NCBI GenBank assembly: GCA_024398615.1
Contig: JAKSIU010000001.1
Coordinates: 1-64,000, forward strand
DNA: 64,000 nucleotides
From: Bacteroidaceae bacterium
Lineage (GTDB): Bacteria; Bacteroidota; Bacteroidia; Bacteroidales; Bacteroidaceae
Direction of reading: 5' to 3'
The notes beneath the pieces were generated by a model. That model searched no databases. It saw only the letters and a list, made by a program, of their open reading frames with translations, and had not been told where the DNA came from. The translations under genes were made by a program, and so were the position numbers. Numbering within the stretch: position 1 is the first letter of the stretch; every line of letters starts with the position of its first letter. Shown here in pieces: positions 7,814 to 15,760 of the stretch.

Positions 7814-7864
7814 CGCAATGAATCGGCGGAAAGACGAAACACTTTAACGCAGGTGCGGGGCATC

Positions 7865-8344
7865 TTATTTGAGGCGTAAAAAGAGTCTGACGATTATGGC
7901 CATTGCTGCTATTGCTCCAATGTACATGAGAAGCTTCTGCCACTTGTATAAGATGTTGGTAGTGAGTGTGATGGTCTGGACTTGTGAAGTTGTTTCCGTG
8001 TCGTGCTGATAGCGTTCCCTGTAGGTCAGATAGATGTCCATGGAATCGATGGCGGCTGTGGAGGTCAGGATGTTGTTTTTCAGATGCAGGCTCTGATGAA
8101 TGTGGTCCGATGATTTCAGTTGCTCTATTTCCCGGAGATATGCCTGGCCGGTGGAGTCGCATTCTATCAGGGCTCTGAGCATGGATGTGTCTGGTTCCAC
8201 TGTAACGACGGTGTCACGCAGGGTTTCGACTATGGTGCTGGTGGTGGATGTATGTACGCTCTGCTGCGGGTACTGGCGGCGGCTGCAGGACTGCGTCAGC
8301 AGCATCAGGGCCGCTTCAATTATGATGATGGGACGTTGGATCAT
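7865..8344 (-). CDS. u-spanin-like lipoprotein of the lysis cassette
   Basis: 159 residues, ATG at 8344. The N-terminus is a lipoprotein signal with the lipobox LLTQSC (Cys20). The middle is hydrophilic and partly helical with Thr-rich stretches. A single hydrophobic helix (about 136-156, LLMYIGAIAAMAIIVRLFL) sits at the very C-terminus. An outer-membrane lipid anchor plus a C-terminal inner-membrane helix is the layout of unimolecular spanins such as T1 gp11, which fuse the two membranes at the end of phage lysis. It overlaps the upstream coiled-coil gene by 4 bp and is last in the endolysin operon. No sequence-level homology is claimed; the call rests on topology and position. Confidence 0.65.
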   Translation of the reverse strand: MIQRPIIIIEAALMLLTQSCSRRQYPQQSVHTSTTSTIVETLRDTVVTVEPDTSMLRALIECDSTGQAYLREIEQLKSSDHIHQSLHLKNNILTSTAAIDSMDIYLTYRERYQHDTETTSQVQTITLTTNILYKWQKLLMYIGAIAAMAIIVRLFLRLK

Positions 8345-8664
8345 TTCTTTGGAATGCTGCGTTTCTGGGAGAGCTGGAGACGCAGGCCGCGCACTTCTTC
8401 CTTGAGCTGGATGTTCTCTGAACAGAGGCGGTCAACGGAGGCTTTGAGCTCTTCGTTCTCTTTCTTGATGTTGACAAGCTGATGGTTGACATCGGTCAGC
8501 TCGCCAAGAAGGCGGTGGTTCTCGGACGAGAGCAGGTTGATAGATTCCTGAAGGTCATGAAGGAAGGTGTTACGGCGTTTCCGGGTTCCTGCGAGCCATC
8601 CGGTGATGGCGGTGATGACAGGGATGATGTAGGTTCCGATGACGGTTAGTGTTTCTGTTTGCAT
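8341..8664 (-). CDS. Holin- or i-spanin-like membrane coiled-coil protein
   Basis: 107 residues, ATG at 8664. One membrane segment (about residues 6-25, LTVIGTYIIPVITAITGWLA) is followed by RKRR and a long heptad-patterned coiled coil (about 35-98). It lies 29 bp after the endolysin and overlaps the u-spanin-like gene by 4 bp, so it is part of a lysis operon. A single N-terminal helix with a coiled coil fits a pinholin/antiholin or an inner-membrane spanin. Since the neighbour already looks like a complete u-spanin, a holin role is slightly favoured. A broken second copy of this gene is at 206-364, and a shorter scrap is at 52207-52261. Confidence 0.65.
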   Translation of the reverse strand: MQTETLTVIGTYIIPVITAITGWLAGTRKRRNTFLHDLQESINLLSSENHRLLGELTDVNHQLVNIKKENEELKASVDRLCSENIQLKEEVRGLRLQLSQKRSIPKK

Positions 8665-8693
8665 GGTATAGGGTTCTTAGGTTTTTAAGGTTT

Positions 8694-9122
8694 TCATTTC
8701 ATGAAGTACAGCTTTGATTCCTCTTCGCGGCGGCGCTGAAGGCCGGGGAGGGCATGGCCGTTGGAGTGGACCCATCGGCTGAACTGCTTTGCTATTTCCG
8801 GATTGTCGGGGTTGGACTTTATGAGTCTCAGCATGGTGCTGGAGGTGAAGGCGGACGGTCCGATGTTGAAGATGAATGATGTCAGCGCATCGAACTGGTT
8901 TTGACTGATATTCAGCTGCAGGCGGTTCAGATAGGTTTCAACTGATTTGACATCCTGTTCAAGGTATATGTCTGCCTGGCTCTGCGTGATGGTGTCACCC
9001 TGATGGACGCCGGTGGTATGGCCATAGCCGATGGTCCAGATTCCGGAGGGGCAGCGGTAGGCGGCCAGGCGCAGTCCTTCAAACTGACGGATGAGAAGGT
9101 AGGCGTAGGGGGTTGCTTTCAT
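8694..9122 (-). CDS. Phage-type lysozyme (GH24 endolysin)
   Basis: 142 residues, close to T4/lambda-like GH24 lysozymes. It hydrolyses the MurNAc-GlcNAc bonds of peptidoglycan. The catalytic Glu is in LIRQFEGLRLAAY, followed by CPSGIWTIGYGHTTGV, the typical E...GYGHT core, and later FDALTSFIFNIGPSAF. No signal peptide is present, so release to the wall would need the holin-like partner. It is first in a three-gene cassette read leftward from a clear promoter at 9146. No phage structural module is nearby. Confidence 0.92.
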   Translation of the reverse strand: MKATPYAYLLIRQFEGLRLAAYRCPSGIWTIGYGHTTGVHQGDTITQSQADIYLEQDVKSVETYLNRLQLNISQNQFDALTSFIFNIGPSAFTSSTMLRLIKSNPDNPEIAKQFSRWVHSNGHALPGLQRRREEESKLYFMK

Positions 9123-9145
9123 GGCTGTTGGGCGTTTGTTCTATA

Positions 9146-9153
9146 CAAAGATA
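9146..9153 (-). promoter_or_regulatory. -7 promoter box of the lysis operon
   Basis: TATCTTTG on the minus strand exactly fits TAnnTTTG. It is 23 bp upstream of the endolysin ATG. No clear TTTG is found at the -33 distance. This is the only obvious promoter for 9122-7865. The 9154-9383 stretch upstream holds no gene. Confidence 0.65.
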
Positions 9154-9383
9154 GGCAGCATTGCGCTTATTGTGTGCATGTTACTGAACAAAATAAGAAA
9201 CATTGAACTTCATGGTTTATGTCGGTTCAAAGTTTGCTGATTGTAGTTTAGGGGTGTTGCTGGTGTTTAGGAAAAGTGTACCTTTGCAATAGTCTTAGCG
9301 AAAGCTATGATTAATTTCCACTGTACGGGCTGCTTTATACTAAAGTGGCCCGTACTTTATTATCATAGTAAACCGCTAAAAAA

Positions 9384-9412
9384 TTTGGCACGATTTTGGC
9401 ACGATTTTGGCC
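9384..9412. repeat. 11-bp tandem repeat beside tRNA-Arg
   Basis: TTTGGCACGAT occurs twice in direct succession (9384-9394, 9395-9405), followed by a partial third copy TTTGGCC. It lies between the lysis cassette and the tRNA-Arg terminator, where integrase arm-type sites of tRNA-targeted elements often lie. An inverted repeat GTACGGGC/GCCCGTAC (about 9327-9355) is also in this stretch. No other function is evident. Confidence 0.7.
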
Positions 9413-9424
9413 TTTTAGAAAAAA

Positions 9425-9457
9425 CAACCCCGCTACAGGGTATTGTAGCGGGGTTTT
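9425..9457 (-). terminator. Terminator downstream of tRNA-Arg
   Basis: A perfect 10-bp stem CCCCGCTACA/TGTAGCGGGG with a six-base loop is flanked by A-runs and T-runs, so it works in both directions. It ends transcription from tRNA-Arg before the island. Confidence 0.85.
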
Positions 9458-9460
9458 TGG

Positions 9461-9534
9461 TGATTCCGTTGGGATTCGAACCCAAGACCCACAGCTTAGA
9501 AGGCTGTTGCTCTATCCAGCTGAGCTACGGAACC
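9461..9534 (-). tRNA. tRNA-Arg (anticodon TCT)
   Basis: On the minus strand the cloverleaf begins GGTTCCGTAGCTCAG. The anticodon loop is CTTCTAA (anticodon TCT), the T arm GGGTTCGAATCCC and the acceptor end CGGAATC plus A. CCA is not encoded. The accessory island lies on its 3' side, the usual integration face for tRNA-targeted elements. No second copy of its 3' end was seen inside the window. Confidence 0.95.
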
Positions 9535-9573
9535 GACCTGATGCAGACCTTTTCACGGTTTGCGGGTGCAAAA

Positions 9574-10338
9574 TTATGACTTTGTTTTGAGATTGCAAAC
9601 CTTGCGGGCTGAATTTTGGTCTGAAAGCAGTATTATTGGAAGAGGCAACCAGTACAGGATGATTGAAATGGCCGTCATTGCATTCGGGCTTAAGCCCATC
9701 AGCACATCCAGTCTGGTATATTGCAGCGTTTCTATGAGCTGACTTGCCAGTACCATGCAGACAAGGAATTCCGCCATGGGAGCAATGAACCTGGCAAATG
9801 CCCTGACACAGTCATGACTCGAGTGGAATGTGCCGCTGGCCAGTCCATAGGCCAGTGACGGGACTGCCACTATCAGCATTATCAGGAATGCCGCACCCCG
9901 GGCAAGAGGGCTCTGCGACAGACCTCCAGCCAACCCTACAGTCATATTGCTGCCCGACACGGCTCCCAACAGGAACAGCAGGGAAAGGGCAAGCAAAGAG
10001 ACCCCTGCCACCACCAGCGATGCCTTTTCCCTTGGCGACAGTTTTGGATGCCGTTTGCCGGAAAGAACGGCCACGATGCCGCTGCCCTGCGCCACCCCAA
10101 TGGCCATGAAAAGCATCAGGGCTGTGCCAATTGGGGCTTCCGATATGCTCACGCCTGCGTTTGAAACCACCCATCGGATTCCCGAAGCGCTGAGAATGCT
10201 CCTTATCTGATACAATGAAAAGGCCTTGCCCGAACGCATTTCAAGCACGCCTCCCATCCACGATGCCAGTATGACAACGACTATCAGGATCAGGTATATG
10301 AATGCCACGTGGGGCAGACGGCGCCTGGGATTACTCAT
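9574..10338 (-). CDS. AbgT-like half-size membrane transporter
   Basis: 254 residues from ATG 10338, inside the stop region of the response regulator (8-bp ATGAGTAA overlap). The longer TTG-initiated frame from 10362 is less likely. About seven membrane helices are visible, with features recalling the C-terminal half of the AbgT p-aminobenzoyl-glutamate transporter family: LPHVAFIYLILI, IRWVVSNAG, GVAQGSG, LGAVSGSN, FIAPMAEFLVCMVLASQ and LGLSPNAMTAI. AbgT proteins normally have about 500 residues, so this is a half-length form. It is last in a coupled sensor-kinase operon, so transport and signalling may be linked. The substrate is unknown. Confidence 0.6.
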   Translation of the reverse strand: MSNPRRRLPHVAFIYLILIVVVILASWMGGVLEMRSGKAFSLYQIRSILSASGIRWVVSNAGVSISEAPIGTALMLFMAIGVAQGSGIVAVLSGKRHPKLSPREKASLVVAGVSLLALSLLFLLGAVSGSNMTVGLAGGLSQSPLARGAAFLIMLIVAVPSLAYGLASGTFHSSHDCVRAFARFIAPMAEFLVCMVLASQLIETLQYTRLDVLMGLSPNAMTAISIILYWLPLPIILLSDQNSARKVCNLKTKS

Positions 10339-11053
10339 CGGGTTCCAGGTTATTCGGGTCAATAATATGCAGTTCTATTGCTCTGACGACCAGGCGGGTC
10401 ACGTTGACGCCATGCTGCTGTCCGGCAGGAAACAGACGTGTCGTCAGATCGGCCTGACGCTTTTCCAGAGACTTGGCGCTGAACGGCATTGTTCTCAAAT
10501 CCGATATCATGTCTTTGGTATATCCCAAAGCCAGATGACGCAGGAAACGCTCGTCAAATTCATCTATGTCATAGGTCATGAACGCCTGTGACTTGAGCGA
10601 CACATTTCTTACGTGCTCTGAGAATACGGCTACAAGACGGTCAATGACCGGCTGGCTGAACACATTGTCCTGACCGGACATGACTGCCAGCACCTGACTG
10701 CGTGTCAGAAGGTCACCGGTCTTGAGAATGAGCCCGTGAGCACCGGCCGTCATGACATCGGCCCATAGACTGTCCCCGTTCAGTTCACCGGTAAAGACAA
10801 GGACCCTTACCGAAGGATGTTCCTGACGCAGTCTGCGGCAGATGTCGACTCCAACCGTGGTAGAACCGCCCAGGCCCAGATCGAGCAGTACCAGATCGGG
10901 GGCTTCGCCCTGCCCCATCAGCTGCCAGAAGTCACTCTCATTGGCGGCTGTGCCTATGACCTCCAGTTCGGGAATGTCATTCCTGATTATGGAAAGCGTG
11001 CCCTTCAGTTCCAGAGCAACGTCTTCAACTACTATAGTCCTGTATCTGTTCAT
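10331..11053 (-). CDS. Response regulator with divergent C-terminal domain
   Basis: 240 residues. Residues 1-125 form a receiver domain: acidic EDV near position 10, the phospho-acceptor region LVLLDLGLGG (Asp58), VFTGEL and the conserved Lys in ILKTGD. The C-terminal region (about 150-235, DEFDERFLRHLALGYTKDMISDLRTMPFSAKSLEKRQADL) resembles the helix-turn-helix of LuxR-like regulators found next to DUF5112/DUF5113 kinases in Bacteroidales. It overlaps the kinase gene by 4 bp (ATGA) and the AbgT-like gene by 8 bp, so it is translationally coupled to its likely kinase. Confidence 0.8.
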   Translation of the reverse strand: MNRYRTIVVEDVALELKGTLSIIRNDIPELEVIGTAANESDFWQLMGQGEAPDLVLLDLGLGGSTTVGVDICRRLRQEHPSVRVLVFTGELNGDSLWADVMTAGAHGLILKTGDLLTRSQVLAVMSGQDNVFSQPVIDRLVAVFSEHVRNVSLKSQAFMTYDIDEFDERFLRHLALGYTKDMISDLRTMPFSAKSLEKRQADLTTRLFPAGQQHGVNVTRLVVRAIELHIIDPNNLEPDE

Positions 11054-14000
11054 ATTCTTTCTGCATTAGGGAGAGTGAACCACAACAGCGTACCGCCCTG
11101 ACGGCTTTCGGCATTGATGCGGCATCCTATGTGTCCGAAACTCTCATCATGTTCACGTATTATCTGACTGCAAAGCACGAATGCCATGCTGTCCGGATTT
11201 CCAAGCGGTGAGAACAGCGTATCCGTAGCCGGATGTATTCCAGGGCAGAACAGGGCAAAGCGCACAAAATCCCCATCGGCAGCAATGGAAACGGATACCG
11301 GTCCCTGACAACCCAGTTCCATGCTGCGCGACACAAGGTTCTCCAGAAGGAAGCGCACAAGCTCTTCATCGGCCTCTACAGTCAGATCCTGGCCATCACA
11401 CTCAAACTGCAAGGACGGATACTTGCGGGACATGGTCCTGAGCACATCATCCACAATGGACCTGGAACTGACCGAACTGCGCTGAACCAGCGGAATGCGC
11501 GTTTCATCAAGTACCTGATGGCTCAGAATGCCGAATACATTACGGTAATAGCTGACCAGTTCGGGCATGTCAGTCCTGTCACGGGCGGCCGCAAGCTGCA
11601 TGATGCGGTTCGGGTACCAGACGGTCTCATGCTTCAGCGTTGACAGACAGTTGTCCAGTACCATATTGTTGATATGCAGACGTTCCTGCTCCATTTTCAT
11701 CCGAGCCGATTCCTCGGACAACTGGTTCAGGTCATTGAAACCCGATTCGAACCTGAGCAGCATGCTTGGCATTGCCGCAGCAAGATATCCGGTTATCATG
11801 TCCAACACCTGACGGTTCTGGATGTCATCGCCCTTAAGCCACATCTCCAATGTCCCTGTCTCGGGCTGGTCAGGACCGTTCACCATTGGAACCGTAACGC
11901 AATCCGATGCTGCACCGGGCTTGCCGCTGACCACATGGATGACACGTTCCCCGTCAGGCAGACCGATTCCAAGGCCGTCAAGTCCGAAAAGGCTGTCCAT
12001 ATCGGGAAATATGGAATCGCACATGGTCTGAAGCGTGTTCCCGACATCGAAATTCTCGACGCTGACCGTATCCAGGGAGCGTCTGATGCTGTCCATAATG
12101 CCCAGCATCTGCTTCAGGTCGCTGCGATGGCGTATCCAATGACGGGCATATACTGCGAAAAGGACAAGAAAAGCCGTGACCAGAACCAGTACGAACAGGA
12201 TAAAGGCAATGGACAGATTGCTGTTGGAATGCTGGAGTTCAGCACAATCCTGTTCGACAAGGCTGTCGCTGAAATACTGTTTGAACAGTTTCAGATAGGC
12301 TTCATCATTATAGTGGTAAAGATTCCAGTCCTTGATGGCAAGAGCCGACACGGCCACCTCATTCCTTATCCACAGGACCGTCTCATAGTCAGTGGCATGG
12401 CGTTCCTCTATCCACTGCAGTTCAGCGGCAGGCAGACTGTCCCACAGAGCCAGCATACGCCCCTGGCCTCCATGCTCCAGATAATCAGCGTTGAGCATGT
12501 CAAAAGCCAGCCGGGCCTGCTCCAATGCCGCACGGCTGTCGCCATCGACATTCAGGCTGTAGGCGTTGTATGCATAGTCATATGCCAAGGCAAGCAGGCT
12601 GTCAGGATTCTCCTGTGCATCAGCCGGCAAAGTTACGGAAAGCATCAGAAGCAATATGGAGAGCGCCTTTCTGACACCCTTGGGCAGACGGAACGAGAAA
12701 CGGCTTCCCTTACCCTTCACGCTGTCCACATGGAAACGGCACACGCTGAACATGGGATGTGACTTCACATACTTGTCAATGATGCCCTTGCAGTTCATCA
12801 GTCCGAATCCGCTTCCGTGCTCCGTCCCGGCATCGCCTATACTGCCAGAATCGAGAACCTTGTCATGGTTGATGCGCTGCACATCGGATTCGCTGAGACC
12901 TATTCCGGTGTCGCTGACTGAAATCTCGACATATTCGGTTTCCTCCTGAACCTGAACGGTAACCTTACCTCCCTGAGGAGTGAACTTGCGCGCATTATCG
13001 GCCAGAGTATTGATCATGAACAGTGTAAGCACACGGTCTGCACGTACCACAGCATCGCTGGGCAGGACGCTAAGCTCCACCCCCTTGTTTCTGAAGGCCG
13101 ATGTCCCCTGCCCCACAATATCCAGAAGTTCCTGTATGGGGAAACTGCTTATGTTCAGTGTGACCAGACCCTGACGTATGCCAATCCAGCCGGCCAGAAT
13201 ATCGTTGTAACGGTTTATCATGGAGGCCAGTTCGCTGACATAGTCCATTCCCTGTTCGTATTCCGGGGTACCCGGCTCCAGTCCGGACAGACGTTCAATC
13301 TGCGACTTCATGCGGTCAATCCACGGCAGACACTGAGCCACAACCTGACAGCATGTCTTTCTGACCAGATTGCCGCGTTTGCTCTCGGCCCTATGCACCA
13401 GATAAAGATAGTGCTGCTTGCGGGCCTGTTCGATAGTGTCGGACTGCCACAGAAGCAACTGCGAGTTTGCGTATGCCTGTTCCAGAAACGGCGAAACCGT
13501 TTCCACAACAGCTCTGGAATCACGGTTCGGGCGATGTCCGCCCCAATCCACATCAACCTGTCCCGGAGAGGTTACGGTCACATTGGCGGCACCTATCAGA
13601 CTGCACAGCCGTGGCGCCACCACAGTATCCATCCTGTCCTGTAGCTCTTCGGCCGGAACAGGCTGCAGAATTGTTCTGCAAAGATCCACGCTCTGTTCCA
13701 TGAGCCGGGCATAATTGAGATTGGACTTTCTGACCCTGCGCAGCACCAGAATATAAATAACTGCCAGCAGCAGGATGGCAATCCCTATTCCAAGAATCAG
13801 TCCCGACAGACGGTGGTTGGACTGCTCCAGAAGAACCCGTCTGGCCTCATACCGGCGGTCCAGACGTATTGTCTTCTGTATCTCGAGATAAATGTCACGA
13901 TGCAGGTCTGACTCATCGGCATTATCCAACCCGGACCATGCCACACTCATGATTTCATGAATTGAGGCGACACATTCTGGGACTGCATAGTCCCATATTC

Positions 14001-14958
14001 CGGTGCCCGATGCCCGTTCTGCTATCTCAAGTGCCTCATTCAGATCAAACAGGGCGTCTTTATACTGTTCCGCGGAAATCTGACAGCGTGCCATCTGGCA
14101 AAGTGCCTGAACGGTTTCATAACCTCCATGATAGTCACGGGCCACATCCAACGAGCGGGAAGCCAGATCCATAGCCTTCTGAATATCGCCTTCTGTTTCA
14201 AGAATCAGGGAACTCAGAGCAACAGCCGATACTGTCTCCATGCGCCTGTTGCCGCATTTTTCAGCCTGTTTCAGACACTGTTCCAGACAATACAGCCGTT
14301 CCTGCATTCCCGACCTTTCCGGTTCAAGACCTATTCCAAGACCCTGAAGATACAGATACATCAGCCAACGGTCCGTATCCTGTCTGAGACCGGAATCCTG
14401 AGAGACGGACAGCATTTCTTCATCGGCCTGGGCGGTCTGTCCCAGGTCGTGGTAATACATGGCCGATTCCATGCGGAATGACCTTTCAAGAGACTCCAGT
14501 TTCCTGAGATCCTGCGCTGATAGCCGCGATTCCTCATCGTGCATTGTTCTGAGCAGAAGCAGAATGCGGTTGCGATATTCATAAAAAGCCAGATTGTCGG
14601 ATGTGCGCTGACAGATACGCATAAGTCCGATGTTGGCGGTAATCTGCATGGAAATGCCTGGATGGCTGTCCAGCACCTGGCCATACAGGTCCCAGGCCAG
14701 TCCGTAGTCCATTCCCATGAAAGCCACTCGAGCAAGAGTATTCAATGCCTGAGCCCTTTCTGTCCTGTCAGTTCCGGCACAGTCAAGTGCCAGTGCGGCA
14801 TAATGGCTCGAGGAGTCAAGACTGATCCAAAGGTAATCCAAGGCTGTCTCATTCAGACCATGGGCCTGTTCCCTCCGGCCTCCACAGCCACAGGACAGAA
14901 CCATTGCCAGCACAAGCAGCAGCGGCTGTTCCAACACCTTACGCAACAGTCTTCTCAT
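11050..14958 (-). CDS. Double-module sensor histidine kinase (DUF5112/DUF5113 type)
   Basis: 1302 residues. Module 1 has an N-terminal signal or lipoprotein-like segment (to Cys23/25), TPR-like helices (about 40-370), a membrane helix (385-406) and a kinase ATPase domain. The ATPase shows N-box NTLADNARKF (650-658), G1 DTGIGL (683-688) and G2 GSGFGL (715-720), but the module has no canonical H-box. An internal signal-like segment (765-782, ending ADAQ) starts module 2. Module 2 has a short periplasmic part, a helix (915-937), a clear phospho-acceptor box LKHETVWYPNRI (His1110) and a degenerate ATPase domain lacking N and G boxes. Histidine and ATPase functions thus seem divided between the halves. 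It sits between a secreted protein and its response regulator, with 4-bp overlaps on both sides. Confidence 0.85.
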   Translation of the reverse strand: MRRLLRKVLEQPLLLVLAMVLSCGCGGRREQAHGLNETALDYLWISLDSSSHYAALALDCAGTDRTERAQALNTLARVAFMGMDYGLAWDLYGQVLDSHPGISMQITANIGLMRICQRTSDNLAFYEYRNRILLLLRTMHDEESRLSAQDLRKLESLERSFRMESAMYYHDLGQTAQADEEMLSVSQDSGLRQDTDRWLMYLYLQGLGIGLEPERSGMQERLYCLEQCLKQAEKCGNRRMETVSAVALSSLILETEGDIQKAMDLASRSLDVARDYHGGYETVQALCQMARCQISAEQYKDALFDLNEALEIAERASGTGIWDYAVPECVASIHEIMSVAWSGLDNADESDLHRDIYLEIQKTIRLDRRYEARRVLLEQSNHRLSGLILGIGIAILLLAVIYILVLRRVRKSNLNYARLMEQSVDLCRTILQPVPAEELQDRMDTVVAPRLCSLIGAANVTVTSPGQVDVDWGGHRPNRDSRAVVETVSPFLEQAYANSQLLLWQSDTIEQARKQHYLYLVHRAESKRGNLVRKTCCQVVAQCLPWIDRMKSQIERLSGLEPGTPEYEQGMDYVSELASMINRYNDILAGWIGIRQGLVTLNISSFPIQELLDIVGQGTSAFRNKGVELSVLPSDAVVRADRVLTLFMINTLADNARKFTPQGGKVTVQVQEETEYVEISVSDTGIGLSESDVQRINHDKVLDSGSIGDAGTEHGSGFGLMNCKGIIDKYVKSHPMFSVCRFHVDSVKGKGSRFSFRLPKGVRKALSILLLMLSVTLPADAQENPDSLLALAYDYAYNAYSLNVDGDSRAALEQARLAFDMLNADYLEHGGQGRMLALWDSLPAAELQWIEERHATDYETVLWIRNEVAVSALAIKDWNLYHYNDEAYLKLFKQYFSDSLVEQDCAELQHSNSNLSIAFILFVLVLVTAFLVLFAVYARHWIRHRSDLKQMLGIMDSIRRSLDTVSVENFDVGNTLQTMCDSIFPDMDSLFGLDGLGIGLPDGERVIHVVSGKPGAASDCVTVPMVNGPDQPETGTLEMWLKGDDIQNRQVLDMITGYLAAAMPSMLLRFESGFNDLNQLSEESARMKMEQERLHINNMVLDNCLSTLKHETVWYPNRIMQLAAARDRTDMPELVSYYRNVFGILSHQVLDETRIPLVQRSSVSSRSIVDDVLRTMSRKYPSLQFECDGQDLTVEADEELVRFLLENLVSRSMELGCQGPVSVSIAADGDFVRFALFCPGIHPATDTLFSPLGNPDSMAFVLCSQIIREHDESFGHIGCRINAESRQGGTLLWFTLPNAERI

Positions 14959-15740
14959 TTGTCATTCTTTCTTTTGAACAATCTGCCGAACAGTCCCTTT
15001 TTCATTACAGTAACCCCAGGGAGTTCCACTGATGGCATATCAGATACAGGCTGACCGACACTGATATTCAAGGCACATTCCACACCATTGAGACCGAACG
15101 ACTGGACTAATGCCATGTAAGGCGAAGCATGTTCTTCAGCATACACTTTGCATGACATGCCATCGGCCGACGGCACCAGTTTCACTCTGGAATCATCGCA
15201 GCGCCACCCCAGGAAGCCACCGGGAAGAGGTGCATCGGAGACAGCGTCAACCTGACAGTTGCCGCCAGGCTCGATATAATCCACGGATGCCACAAGTTTA
15301 AGCTGTGTGGCATATTGTGGCTCTGGTTTCAGCAATTCGTCAGCCAGCGGCAAGCCTTCAAGTTCAACCGAAGAGGTTCCATTCTGTTCAATGACGTAAT
15401 CATAGCCGTTACGTACCAGACCTGATATGTAGTTCCTGTCCGATACGCTCGGATAACGGGACCATTTCACTTCTCCATTTCCAAGTATTGTACAGTCAAT
15501 CAATACCATCTGATCGGCATGAGAGGCCAGGAACAAGGTGTCGGAATCGCAGATGAAACAGCAATCGCGGAACAGTGCATTCGAAACGCTGTCGCCGCCC
15601 GGCATATCATTGGCCCAGAAGACCTTGTCATAGTACTGCATACGCGGCCCCAGTTCTCCTACCTGGGCGGAAACCGTCTGTTCTCCAAGACATGTCAGAG
15701 ATATTGCCAGAACAGCCATGTATGTAAAGGACAAACGCAT
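14955..15740 (-). CDS. Secreted protein of unknown family, first gene of the sensor operon
   Basis: 261 residues with a signal peptide (MRLSFTYMAVLAISLTCLG...VSAQ). A Cys-containing block CFICDSDTLFLASHADQMVLIDCTILGNGEV recalls beta-helix esterase rungs, but catalytic motifs are missing. The C-terminus (GLFGRLFKRKNDK) is basic. No family is recognised. The ATGA overlap with the kinase suggests a periplasmic partner or ligand-sensing subunit. A -7 box TACTTTTG (15761-15768, minus) lies 20 bp upstream of the ATG. Confidence 0.7.
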   Translation of the reverse strand: MRLSFTYMAVLAISLTCLGEQTVSAQVGELGPRMQYYDKVFWANDMPGGDSVSNALFRDCCFICDSDTLFLASHADQMVLIDCTILGNGEVKWSRYPSVSDRNYISGLVRNGYDYVIEQNGTSSVELEGLPLADELLKPEPQYATQLKLVASVDYIEPGGNCQVDAVSDAPLPGGFLGWRCDDSRVKLVPSADGMSCKVYAEEHASPYMALVQSFGLNGVECALNISVGQPVSDMPSVELPGVTVMKKGLFGRLFKRKNDK

Positions 15741-15760
15741 GCGAACCTTAACTGTTTTGG

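Larger units (their letters stand above)
6599..7864. other. Gene-less tract with recurrent hairpins
   Basis: No convincing gene on either strand. The same 7-bp stem GTTTGGC/GCCAAAC occurs at 6596-6613 (GATA loop) and 7100-7118. CGTAATTT/AAATTACG pairs across about 6690-6740. Two larger hairpins with a shared GAGAGGAG motif lie at 6909-6984 and 7130-7190. A cluster of CATCGGCC octamers lies at 7614-7813. Open frames here (for example 7259-7636) resemble no known protein and have poor composition. Confidence 0.55.

Noticed and set aside
7527..8162. 211-codon minus-strand frame
   Set aside because: It overlaps the u-spanin-like gene in another frame. The latter has a lipobox, a helix and proper operon overlap.
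1..9460. Diversity-generating retroelement as an explanation for the paralogues
   Set aside because: No reverse transcriptase and no template/variable repeat pair with adenine-biased differences were found.
11674..12762. 362-codon plus-strand frame
   Set aside because: It is antisense to the sensor kinase gene, with no domain pattern.
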